Part shown: positions 11,706 through 18,322 of the stretch, piece by piece | How the letters are laid out: each line of letters opens with the position of its first letter | Position numbering within the stretch: the first letter of the stretch is position 1 | Source of the DNA: an uncultured Eubacteriales bacterium | GTDB lineage: Bacteria; Bacillota; Clostridia; Oscillospirales; Butyricicoccaceae | NCBI GenBank assembly: GCA_910585875.1 | Contig: CAJUIK010000029.1 | Coordinates: 1 to 20,328 of the forward strand | DNA: 20,328 nt | Direction of reading: 5' to 3' | Made by a program: the position numbers and the translations under genes | The notes under the pieces: model-generated | What the model was told of the DNA's origin: nothing | Database searches by the model: none | Seen by the model: only the letters and a program-made list of their open reading frames with translations

Positions 11706-13115
11706 ATGAAAATCAGAATGAACAAAGGGGAACAAGCGCATTTTGAACAGCTGATCCAGGATATCATGGCCCATTACCAGGCGGCGGGCGTAGCCGTGGC
11801 CGTGGTGGACAAGGAAACCACCCTGTACCAAAATTTCTTCGGCTGGCGGGACGCGGAAGAGCAGCTGCCCATGGACGAGAACACCATTTTCGGCCTGGCG
11901 TCCATCTCCAAATCCTTTACCGCCCTTTGCGTCCTGCAGATGGCGGAGTGGGGCGCGATCGATTTGGACGGCCCGGTTTCCCGGTATTTGCCGGAGTTCC
12001 GCAACGCCCACGCGGCCCAGCCCGTCAAGGTCTGGCACCTGCTGTGCCATTCCGCCGGCTTCCTGCCCCAGCCCCGGACGCTGGCCTGCGACATCGCCAA
12101 AGAACTGGATATCTGGGAAAACGGCCGGGCAGAGCTGGGCGGCCACCCGGGCCTGGCCCAGCGAGGCGCGGAGCTGATTTGCCGGCGGCTGGACAGCCAG
12201 GCGGAAAAAACCGGCCTTCCCGGCGAAAACCTGAGCTACAGCAACGACAGCTTCGGCCTGCTTTCCGAAATCGTCCGGCGCTATGGCGGCGAAAATTCCT
12301 TCCCGGATTTTATCGACAAGCATATCTTGGCCCCCCTGGGTATGGCCCGCTCGGGCGTCCGCTTCATCGCCCCGGCTCAAGACCCCAACTGCTCCAAGCT
12401 CTATTACCTGGAAGAGGGCCGGCGCCGCTGGACCCGGGATTTTTATGACAACGCCTTTGTGCTGATGGGCGGCGGCGCCATGAAATCCACCTTGAGCGAT
12501 ATGAAACAATATGTGCAGATGTACCTCCGCGGCGGCCTGGCCCCCGGCGGCGACCCGATCATCAGCGGCTATACCCTGGGCGAGATGATCAAGCCCCGGC
12601 AGCAATATGGCTTCCAGCAACAGTATGGCTACGCCCTTTCCATCGGGCGGATGGGGGATTGGACCATGATCGGCCACGGCGGCAGCCTGACCGGGGTGTC
12701 CAGCAACTTCCAATGGTGCCCGGAGCTGGGCGTCGGCGTCGTTGTGCTGTGCAATACCTCCGGTGTGCCGGCGGCGCTGATCGCCGAGGAGGCGCTGCGC
12801 TGGTTTGACGGCCGGCAAATCCCCGCCCCCCGGCGGCAATGGCAGGACGCCGGCTGGACCCCGGCCCAAATTGCCCAGGCCGCAGGCGTCTACAGTTCCA
12901 GCGAGGGGGACAGCGACAACAGCGTCCAGCTCTATGAGCAGGACGGCAAAATCGCCCTGAAACGGGCCGGCAAGCCCCAGCCCTGCGTGGCGGCCGCCCA
13001 GGACCTGCTGATTGCGCCTGGCCCCTTCTCCGACGGCGGCATCCAGCTGCTGCGGGACCCCCAACGGGGCGTCTGGGGCCTGCGGACCGGCGGCCGGATT
13101 TTGACAAAGCAATAG
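11706..13115 (+). CDS. Serine hydrolase of the class C beta-lactamase / esterase family
   Basis: A 469-residue protein with the three motifs of the penicillin-recognising fold: SxxK as SISK (S66, K69), YxN as YSN (Y178, N180), and HGG in GHGGSLTG (324-326), which replaces the KTG of true beta-lactamases. The N-terminal domain (about 1-365) is followed by a smaller beta-rich C-terminal part (about 385-469), as in many esterase or D-aminopeptidase-like members. No signal peptide is present, so it acts in the cytoplasm and is unlikely to protect against beta-lactams. The ATG at 11706 has GAGGGGGATGAAAG upstream, a somewhat distant ribosome site. It is divergent from the amidohydrolase; a shared peptide or cyclic-amide substrate is possible. 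Its 3' end is duplicated at 13781-13870. Confidence 0.88.
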   Translation: MKIRMNKGEQAHFEQLIQDIMAHYQAAGVAVAVVDKETTLYQNFFGWRDAEEQLPMDENTIFGLASISKSFTALCVLQMAEWGAIDLDGPVSRYLPEFRNAHAAQPVKVWHLLCHSAGFLPQPRTLACDIAKELDIWENGRAELGGHPGLAQRGAELICRRLDSQAEKTGLPGENLSYSNDSFGLLSEIVRRYGGENSFPDFIDKHILAPLGMARSGVRFIAPAQDPNCSKLYYLEEGRRRWTRDFYDNAFVLMGGGAMKSTLSDMKQYVQMYLRGGLAPGGDPIISGYTLGEMIKPRQQYGFQQQYGYALSIGRMGDWTMIGHGGSLTGVSSNFQWCPELGVGVVVLCNTSGVPAALIAEEALRWFDGRQIPAPRRQWQDAGWTPAQIAQAAGVYSSSEGDSDNSVQLYEQDGKIALKRAGKPQPCVAAAQDLLIAPGPFSDGGIQLLRDPQRGVWGLRTGGRILTKQ

Positions 13116-13129
13116 GCGCAAAACTTTGG

Positions 13130-13163
13130 AAAGCAGGGGAAATAAAACTTCCTCTGCTTTTTT
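13130..13163 (+). terminator. Terminator of the serine hydrolase
   Basis: AAAGCAGGGGAA (13130-13141) pairs over 12 bases, with one G-T, with TTCCTCTGCTTT (13149-13160), and six T follow. A near copy with one extra stem mismatch lies at 13835-13869. Confidence 0.85.
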
Positions 13164-13165
13164 CT

Positions 13166-13211
13166 TCCGAATGGCGCGGCTGTCGCAGTATATTGTAAAA
13201 ACATGGCGTAA
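13166..13211 (+). pseudogene. 3' tail remnant of an exported-protein gene (copy A)
   Basis: These 46 bases match the end of the exported-protein gene at 14683-14728 with two differences and in the same frame: PNGAAVAVYCKNMA and stop, compared with PNGTAVAVYCKNMA and stop. It begins directly after the hydrolase terminator; the other roughly 215 codons are gone. It is the scar of a large deletion in one copy of a tandem duplication. Confidence 0.75.
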
Positions 13212-13271
13212 CCTCGCCGGCAGTTCCACACGATAGGCGTTTCATGGCAAGCCCCTCATTTTTTTTGGGCC

Positions 13272-13300
13272 TTGTTTTTTCATGCAGAATCTGGTATACT
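13272..13300 (+). promoter_or_regulatory. Promoter of membrane-protein gene copy A
   Basis: TTGTTT (13272-13277), 17 bases, TATACT (13295-13300) with TGG before it (extended -10). The -35 lies inside the T run of the preceding hairpin (13248-13274), which in this copy has a stem mismatch. Confidence 0.7.
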
Positions 13301-13329
13301 ATTTATAAACAGGCAAGGGGGGACGGTTG

Positions 13330-13746
13330 ATGAAACAACTCAAGCGGCTGCTTTCGATTCTTCTGCTCTGTCTCTGGACCTATCTTCTTTTTATGGTCGT
13401 CTTCCAGATTCACGGCTGGGACTGCGGGCCGGAAGAATTTACGCCGGAGCGTTACGCCCAGATTCGGCTGGCTAACGAGCGTTTTATAGCTGTCAAACGG
13501 CTGCGCCGGTATTTTGGCGAGGACTTTCGCCGTGTGGACGGTTACTGGCCAGAAGACGCTTTGAATGACGAAGAAAATTATGCGGCCATTTATATTTATC
13601 AGCTGACGCCGGAACTGGAAGAACAGATTCGCCAGGATGTCAAATTAGGCCCCCATGTTCGCCTGCGAAACGCGGATGAATATTTTTATTATGATATCGG
13701 GTGGGATTTTGATGGGATCGGATGGTTTTTTCATAATTGGGGCTGA
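13330..13746 (+). CDS. Small membrane-anchored protein of unknown function, paralog A
   Basis: A 138-residue protein with one N-terminal membrane segment (about 5-27, after MKQLKRLL) and an outer or luminal domain rich in charged residues and Tyr/Phe. It is clearly paralogous to the 122-residue protein at 14847-15215. Shared blocks are CGPE(E/R)F(T/S)PE, IAVKRLRRYFG(E/D)DFR, VDGxxPEDAxN, LTPELEExIR and LGPHVxLR. The first 13 residues are identical, while the rest agrees at about half of positions. Copy A has a longer aromatic C-terminus ending GIGWFFHNWG. A TTG one codon earlier could also start, but the ATG after GGGGGGACGG is chosen. Base composition is lower in GC than in the flanking enzymes. 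I recognise no known domain. Confidence 0.7.
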   Translation: MKQLKRLLSILLLCLWTYLLFMVVFQIHGWDCGPEEFTPERYAQIRLANERFIAVKRLRRYFGEDFRRVDGYWPEDALNDEENYAAIYIYQLTPELEEQIRQDVKLGPHVRLRNADEYFYYDIGWDFDGIGWFFHNWG

Positions 13747-13780
13747 GGAATGTCCCTCCGCCCTTGAAACAAATTTTGCT

Positions 13781-13870
13781 CCCCTTCTCCGACGGCGGCC
13801 GGATTTTGACAAAGCAATAGGCGCAAAGCTTTGGAAAGCAGCGGAAATAAAACTTCCTCTGCTTTTTTCT
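13781..13870 (+). pseudogene. 3' fragment of a second serine hydrolase gene plus its terminator (copy B)
   Basis: Bases 13781-13799 match the hydrolase gene at 13022-13040, and 13793-13870 match 13088-13165 with two mismatches, including the final codons (stop at 13818-13820) and the terminator hairpin. The 54 bases (18 codons) between are missing, exactly between two CGGCGGC direct repeats, as expected for slippage or recombination. It is the last trace of a duplicated hydrolase gene. Confidence 0.8.
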
Positions 13871-13982
13871 ATAGATTTTTTACTATCTAAAAATTATATT
13901 TTTAATTATTTATTAAAGCATCTATATCAATTATATTTTTTCAATTTACTCTTGATAAATTTAAAAAATAGTTTATAATTCT
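13871..13982. other. AT-rich island before the exported-protein gene
   Basis: About 110 bases made almost only of A and T, in sharp contrast to the GC-rich flanks. It holds no reading frame of note. At its right end it carries the promoter of the exported-protein gene. Confidence 0.6.
13952..13979 (+). promoter_or_regulatory. Promoter of the exported-protein gene
   Basis: TTGATA (13952-13957), 16 bases, TATAAT (13974-13979). The start near 13986 gives a leader of about 45 bases before the ATG at 14033. Confidence 0.7.
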
Positions 13983-14032
13983 ATCATAGAAGGCAGAGGA
14001 AACAAATGGACGGGTAAGAAAGGAGAAAGCAA

Positions 14033-14728
14033 ATGAAGATTTGGAAACGGTTTGCCAGCGCCCTGCTGGCGGTTGTGGTGATGCTCAGCGCAATGGCGCC
14101 AGCCATGGCGGTTGCAACAGAGGAAACGCCCAGCCCCTTCCCCGCCGGATATCAATATCCCATCCTGCCTGGCACGCCGGAATGGGACGCGCTCCAGGAC
14201 AACCAGGAGAAAATCGACGCCTGCGTGGTTCCTCAGGAAATTTTAGACGCCATGACCACAGAAGAGGTGTTGGAAACCCTGCTGAATTACCCTTTGCAAA
14301 CCAATATTTACGCCTTTAACAACGTACAGGCTGGAGTGGAAGTGGTTTACCGGGGATACAGCGGGGAGATTTTAGAAACCCTTTTGACTCGCCCAGATCG
14401 GGCGGAAGTGATTTTACGCCGGTATCAGAAAAATCCTGTTTCTGGAGAAAATCAATTTGATACAGCGGAAGACCAAGATACCATGGAAGCGTTGATGCAA
14501 ATGGAAGAAGTGAAAGAGCTATATTCCGAAGCGCAGTTGCTAGAAATTGAACAAGCTGTCACGGAAAAATATCTGCTTCGAAAAGAGGATCGTTATTTTT
14601 CTGACGACCCTTTGTGCGAATATTTCCGCATTGAGATGGAAAGCGCAGGCGGCTCCCCTCTTCCTTATACGACAGTCTCCACTCCGAATGGCACGGCTGT
14701 CGCAGTATATTGCAAAAACATGGCGTAA
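14033..14728 (+). CDS. Exported protein of unknown function
   Basis: A 231-residue protein with a classical signal peptide: MKIWKRF, a hydrophobic core, and cleavage probably after APAMA (residue 26). The mature part is acidic and mostly helical, with EEVLETLLNYPLQTN, GEILETLLTRPDRAEVILRR and MEALMQMEEVKELYSEAQLL. The end, TPNGTAVAVYCKNMA, has one Cys. It carries no lipobox and no cell-wall anchor. AAGGAG lies seven bases before the ATG. A remnant of a second copy survives at 13166-13211, so the gene was once duplicated with its neighbours. Its GC content is lower than that of the surrounding enzyme genes. I recognise no domain; export from the cell is inferred from the signal peptide. Confidence 0.75.
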   Translation: MKIWKRFASALLAVVVMLSAMAPAMAVATEETPSPFPAGYQYPILPGTPEWDALQDNQEKIDACVVPQEILDAMTTEEVLETLLNYPLQTNIYAFNNVQAGVEVVYRGYSGEILETLLTRPDRAEVILRRYQKNPVSGENQFDTAEDQDTMEALMQMEEVKELYSEAQLLEIEQAVTEKYLLRKEDRYFSDDPLCEYFRIEMESAGGSPLPYTTVSTPNGTAVAVYCKNMA

Positions 14729-14765
14729 CCTCGCCGGCGGTTCCACACGATAAGCGTTTCATGGC

Positions 14766-14797
14766 AAGGCCCTCATTTTTTGGGGGCCTTGTTTTTT
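14766..14797 (+). terminator. Terminator of the exported-protein gene
   Basis: AAGGCCC (14766-14772) pairs with GGGCCTT (14784-14790) and is followed by G and six T. The T run is also part of the -35 box of the next promoter. Confidence 0.7.
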
Positions 14798-14817
14798 CAT
14801 GCAGAATCTGGTATACT
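14789..14817 (+). promoter_or_regulatory. Promoter of membrane-protein gene copy B
   Basis: TTGTTT (14789-14794), 17 bases, TATACT (14812-14817) with TGG before it. Identical in both boxes and spacing to the promoter of copy A at 13272-13300. Confidence 0.7.
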
Positions 14818-14846
14818 ATTTATAAACAGGCGAGGGGGGACGGCTG

Positions 14847-15215
14847 ATGAAACAACTCAAGCGGCTGCTTTCGATTCTTCTGCTCTTTCTCGGGACTGGT
14901 CTCAATTTTCTGGCGATTTCCCATTTTTATGGTTTAGGCTGCGGACCAGAACGCTTTTCGCCGGAAGTGATGCTTCTTTATCATTTGGGAGAAGAACGAG
15001 CAATAGCGGTAAAACGCCTCCGCAGATATTTTGGCGATGATTTTCGCAGTGTGGACGGCGTATCCCCAGAAGATGCCATCAATCTTGAAAAACAGATTGT
15101 CGTCATTCCCATTTATGGATTGACGCCCGAATTGGAAGAAGAGATCCGAAGAGAAGTCTATTTGGGGCCTCATGTCCAGCTGCGGTATACAGATAGCGAA
15201 GTATTTGATCAATAA
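14847..15215 (+). CDS. Small membrane-anchored protein of unknown function, paralog B
   Basis: A 122-residue protein with an N-terminal membrane segment (about 5-25), then CGPERFSPE, EERAIAVKRLRRYFGDDFR, VDGVSPEDAIN, LTPELEEEIRREV and LGPHVQLR. It is the paralog of 13330-13746, sharing the whole layout but with a shorter C-terminus ending DSEVFDQ. The ribosome site GAGGGGGG and the first 13 codons are the same as in copy A. Conservation of the RRYFG and LTPELEE blocks, despite heavy change elsewhere, suggests both copies are or were functional. It is closed by a strong terminator at 15231-15256. Confidence 0.7.
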   Translation: MKQLKRLLSILLLFLGTGLNFLAISHFYGLGCGPERFSPEVMLLYHLGEERAIAVKRLRRYFGDDFRSVDGVSPEDAINLEKQIVVIPIYGLTPELEEEIRREVYLGPHVQLRYTDSEVFDQ

Positions 15216-15230
15216 CTTTTCCAGACAAGC

Positions 15231-15256
15231 AAAAAGCCCCCTATGGGGGCTTTTTT
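15231..15256 (+). terminator. Strong terminator of membrane-protein gene B
   Basis: AAAAAGCCCCC (15231-15241), TAT loop, GGGGGCTTTTTT (15245-15256): a perfect hairpin with T run, 15 bases after the stop. Confidence 0.93.
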
Positions 15257-15288
15257 ATTTGCTTTGCCTATCGGCGCTGGCCGACCGC

Positions 15289-15317
15289 TTGCGTTTGGCG
15301 GGAAATAACGGTATAAT
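15289..15317 (+). promoter_or_regulatory. Promoter of the S9 peptidase operon
   Basis: TTGCGT (15289-15294), 17 bases, TATAAT (15312-15317). The start near 15324 gives a leader of about 45 bases before the ATG at 15370. Confidence 0.75.
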
Positions 15318-15369
15318 GGGGGCAGATAGTCCCGTATCTTTGATTTTATTTTTAAGGAGGACTGCTCTG

Positions 15370-17364
15370 ATGCAAAAGATTCAGATCGACGATTTCAGCC
15401 GCGTGAAGATGCTTTCCCAGCTCAGCCTTTCCCCCAAAGGGGACAAGGCGGCCTTTGTGGTCAGCCAGGCCCAAGTGAAGGGCAACAAGTATGTTTCTAA
15501 TATCTGGCTGCTGGAGGAGGGCAAGACTCGCAAGCTGACAAACGGCGGCGCCGAGCGCAGCCTGACCTGGCTGGACGAGGACAGCATCCTGTTCCCCGGC
15601 GACCGGACCGGCAAATACAAGGCCAAGGCCGAAGAGGGCCTGAGCTACACCGTTTTCAACAAAATCAACACAGCCGGCGGCGAAGCCGAGGAATATTTCG
15701 CCCTGCCCTTCCCTGCCAGCAACCTGATTCCCCTGCCCGACGGCCGCTTCCTGTGCCTGGGCGTCTATGATAACTACGGCATGAGCGCCCAGGGCCTGGA
15801 AGGCGAGGAAAAAGCCCAGATGCTGGAGCAGATCCAAGAGGAAAAGGATTACGAAATCTTTGACGAGCTGCCCTTCTGGTTCAACGGCAAAGGCGTGATC
15901 AACAAAAAGCGCAGCCGGGTTTATCTGTGCGATATCCAAAAGGACATCCAGCAGCCCATCACCGGCCCCTATCTGCAGGTCGCCGGCCTGAAATACAGCA
16001 AAAAGCTGGGCCTGGCCCTCTATTACGGCAGCGAATACCAGTGGATGGACGAACAGAAGAGCCGTCTCTTCGTCTATGACATGGCTTCCGGCGAGAGCCG
16101 TGAAATGGACCTGGGAGGCCAATACCGGGTGCAGGCCGCGGAATTTGTGGGCGACCACATCGTGATGGCCGCCACAACCGGCCAGCGCTATGGCTCCAGC
16201 GAGAACCCCATGTTCTTCACCGTGGATGTCCAAACCGGCAAAATGAAGCTGCTGGCCGACCTGGACACCAGCCTGGGCTCCAGCGTGGGCTGCGATTGCC
16301 GGTATGGCGGCGGCTCTGCCCTCAAGGCCGGGGAAGACTGCCTGTACCACATGGAAACCACCGGTTTCTATTCCGTCATCAAAAAGCTGGACGCCCAGGG
16401 CGTTTCCACTGTGGTCTCCCCAGACGTTCACGGCAGCGTGGATTGCTTCGATCTGACAGGGGATACCTTCTATTATATCGGCATCCGCAACAACGGCCTG
16501 CAAGAGATCTACAGCTGCAACAACGGCCGGGAAACCAAGCTGACCTCGTTCAACGACGAGTATCTGGCTTCTCACAGCGTGGTAACGCCCAAATACATGA
16601 GCTTTGTGGACAAAGACGGCGTGGAAATCGACGGCTGGATTCTGGAGCCCGTAGGCTACGACCCCAGCCAGAAATACCCCGGCATCCTCAACGTCCACGG
16701 CGGCCCCAAGGCGGTGTTCGGCGAGACCTTCTTCCATGAAATGCAGTTCTGGGCCAACGAAGGCTATTTCGTCTTCTATTGCAACCCCCGAGGCGGCGAC
16801 GGCAAGGGCAATCAGTTCGCGGATATCCGGGGCGAACATTACGGCGTCTGGGATTACAACGACCTGATGGAATTCACCGACAAGGTGCTGGAACTGTATC
16901 CCGCTATCGACGCCAAGCGCGTCGGCATGGCCGGCGGCTCCTACGGCGGCTTTATGGCAAACTGGATCGTGGGCCACACCGACCGCTTTGCCGCCGTGGC
17001 TTCCCAGCGTTCTATCTCCAACTACCTGAGCAAATGCCTGACCACCGACATCGGCTATTACCACAACCTCTCCGCCATGATGGCCGACCCCTGGACCAAC
17101 ATGGACCGGATGTGGAACAATTCCCCCCTGAAATACGCCGACAAGGCCAAAACCCCCACCCTGTTCATCCAATCGGACGAAGACTACCGCTGCTGGATGG
17201 CCGACGCGATCCAGATGATGACCGCCCTACGGATGCACGGCGTGGACACCCGCCTGTGCCTGTTCCACGGCGAAAACCACGAGCTGTCCCGTTCCGGCAA
17301 ACCCAAGCACCGGATCCGCCGCCTGAAGGAAATCACCGGTTGGTTTGACAAATACATGAAATAA
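15370..17364 (+). CDS. S9 family serine peptidase (acylaminoacyl-peptidase / prolyl oligopeptidase type), first copy
   Basis: A 664-residue cytoplasmic enzyme. The N-terminal part (about 1-410) is the beta-propeller that screens substrates, beginning MQKIQIDDFSRVKMLSQLSL. The C-terminal part (about 415-664) is the alpha/beta-hydrolase domain: LNVHGGPKAVFGE gives the oxyanion region, GGSYGGF the nucleophile (S524), EDYRCW the acid (D605) and GENHELSRSGKP the histidine (H637). Such enzymes cleave short peptides, often releasing N-acylated or dipeptide units. The frame extends far upstream, but the ATG at 15370 has AAGGAGG nine bases before it and no signal peptide is expected. It is followed after 39 bases by the GNAT gene and then by a close paralog, so one operon is likely. 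Confidence 0.95.
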   Translation: MQKIQIDDFSRVKMLSQLSLSPKGDKAAFVVSQAQVKGNKYVSNIWLLEEGKTRKLTNGGAERSLTWLDEDSILFPGDRTGKYKAKAEEGLSYTVFNKINTAGGEAEEYFALPFPASNLIPLPDGRFLCLGVYDNYGMSAQGLEGEEKAQMLEQIQEEKDYEIFDELPFWFNGKGVINKKRSRVYLCDIQKDIQQPITGPYLQVAGLKYSKKLGLALYYGSEYQWMDEQKSRLFVYDMASGESREMDLGGQYRVQAAEFVGDHIVMAATTGQRYGSSENPMFFTVDVQTGKMKLLADLDTSLGSSVGCDCRYGGGSALKAGEDCLYHMETTGFYSVIKKLDAQGVSTVVSPDVHGSVDCFDLTGDTFYYIGIRNNGLQEIYSCNNGRETKLTSFNDEYLASHSVVTPKYMSFVDKDGVEIDGWILEPVGYDPSQKYPGILNVHGGPKAVFGETFFHEMQFWANEGYFVFYCNPRGGDGKGNQFADIRGEHYGVWDYNDLMEFTDKVLELYPAIDAKRVGMAGGSYGGFMANWIVGHTDRFAAVASQRSISNYLSKCLTTDIGYYHNLSAMMADPWTNMDRMWNNSPLKYADKAKTPTLFIQSDEDYRCWMADAIQMMTALRMHGVDTRLCLFHGENHELSRSGKPKHRIRRLKEITGWFDKYMK

Positions 17365-17403
17365 GACCAAGACGCCGCGGCGGGCGGCGGAAAGGATGAT
17401 TGG

Positions 17404-18228
17404 ATGCAGATTACCACAAGAGCCTTTCAGATCGAAGATTTGCCGGCTTGCCTCCAGGTTGAGGCGGAGGCTGTGCCCAGCAATCATTATTTCAAAGATG
17501 TGCTGGATTATTTTACCACTACCAAAGGCGAGCTGACCCTGGGGCTGGCGGACGGCCAGATCGCCGGCTTTGGCAAGCTGACCGTCCTGTTCGACGGCTC
17601 CGCCTGGCTGGAGCTGCTGCGGGTGGCCCCTCAATTCCAGCGCAAGGGCGTCGGCGCCCATATTTACAAGCGCTACATGGCCCAGATCCAGGAGCTGAAT
17701 TGCCCGGGCGCAGCCATGTATACCGGCGTCCGCAACGTGGCCAGCGCCGCCTTGGCGGAGAAAAACGGCTTCCGCCGGGGCCAGGAGTTCCGGGGCATGA
17801 GCCTGGACGTCTCCGCCGCGCCGGCGCCGGCCGCCGCCGAGATGTCTCTGGTCCAGGATAAAGAGCGGGCCTGCCGGCTGCTGGACCCGCTGGCGGAGCA
17901 ATGCGGCGGCAGACTTTCCATCAACCACACCTTTTACCGGATGAACGAGAGCACCTACGGCGGCTTCGTCTCCAACGGCTGGGTCTTCGAGAACCCGGAT
18001 TCTGCGTTGGTCATGGGCGCCCGTTTCCAGCCCGCCAAAGCCTTGTATATCGCGGCGCTGGCCGGGGACAAGCAACAGGCGCTGAATTTCGCCGTGGCCC
18101 AGGCCAAGAGCCGGGGCGTGCCCAAAATCACCGCCCATTTCCCGCCTGCGGACAGCGCCATGGAGGAGTTCTATCGCCAAAACGGCTTTACTCTGGACCC
18201 CTCCGACGACGTTGTGATGGAGCGGTAA
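17404..18228 (+). CDS. GNAT family N-acetyltransferase with a second C-terminal half
   Basis: A 274-residue protein. Residues about 1-140 are a GNAT domain with the acetyl-CoA site QRKGVGA (79-85), preceded by LELLRVAPQF and followed by NVASAALAEKNGF. The second half (about 150-274) resembles a diverged GNAT fold, ending EEFYRQNGFTLD, but lacks a clear Q-x-x-G-x-G/A loop, so one active site is expected. Small-molecule or peptide N-acetylation is the family role; the substrate is unknown. AAGGA lies seven bases before the ATG. Its place between two acylaminoacyl-peptidase-like genes suggests that acetylated peptides or amino acids may be a common substrate, which is inference. Confidence 0.88.
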   Translation: MQITTRAFQIEDLPACLQVEAEAVPSNHYFKDVLDYFTTTKGELTLGLADGQIAGFGKLTVLFDGSAWLELLRVAPQFQRKGVGAHIYKRYMAQIQELNCPGAAMYTGVRNVASAALAEKNGFRRGQEFRGMSLDVSAAPAPAAAEMSLVQDKERACRLLDPLAEQCGGRLSINHTFYRMNESTYGGFVSNGWVFENPDSALVMGARFQPAKALYIAALAGDKQQALNFAVAQAKSRGVPKITAHFPPADSAMEEFYRQNGFTLDPSDDVVMER

Positions 18229-18261
18229 ACAGACGATCGGCGCCGACGAAACGCGGCGCGC

Positions 18262-18288
18262 AAGCGGCCTGCGGCAGGCAGGCCGCTT
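18262..18288 (+). other. Intergenic hairpin inside the S9-GNAT-S9 operon
   Basis: AAGCGGCCTGC (18262-18272) pairs perfectly with its complement (18278-18288) around a 5-base loop. The following bases, CGTCTTATTCG, are not a T run. It may protect the 3' end of the upstream mRNA or partly reduce read-through into the last gene, whose start is 35 bases on. Confidence 0.45.
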
Positions 18289-18322
18289 CGTCTTATTCGC
18301 TTGATTAGGGAGGTATTGTATC

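Larger units (their letters stand above)
13166..13369 (+). repeat. Direct repeat copy A (204 bp), pair of 14683-14886
   Basis: The 204-base stretch matches 14683-14886 without gaps and with about nine mismatches counted by eye (about 95 percent identity). It spans the exported-protein gene tail, the intergenic hairpin, the promoter, the ribosome site and the first 13 codons of the membrane-protein gene. Confidence 0.9.
14683..14886 (+). repeat. Direct repeat copy B (204 bp), pair of 13166-13369
   Basis: It begins in the last 15 codons of the exported-protein gene and ends in codon 14 of membrane-protein gene B. It matches copy A without gaps and with about nine mismatches; beyond codon 14 similarity drops sharply. 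Confidence 0.9.

Noticed and set aside
11094..13229. A 711-codon open frame on the minus strand
   Set aside because: It lies antisense to the serine hydrolase, whose catalytic motifs are intact, and joins part of the amidohydrolase in a wrong frame; such frames are expected in GC-rich coding DNA.
13655..13978. A 107-codon plus-strand frame over the end of membrane gene A and the AT-rich island
   Set aside because: It overlaps membrane gene A and the hydrolase fragment in other frames and has no ribosome site.
15352..17172. A 606-codon open frame on the minus strand
   Set aside because: It is the antisense shadow of the first S9 peptidase; no ribosome site or domain is visible.
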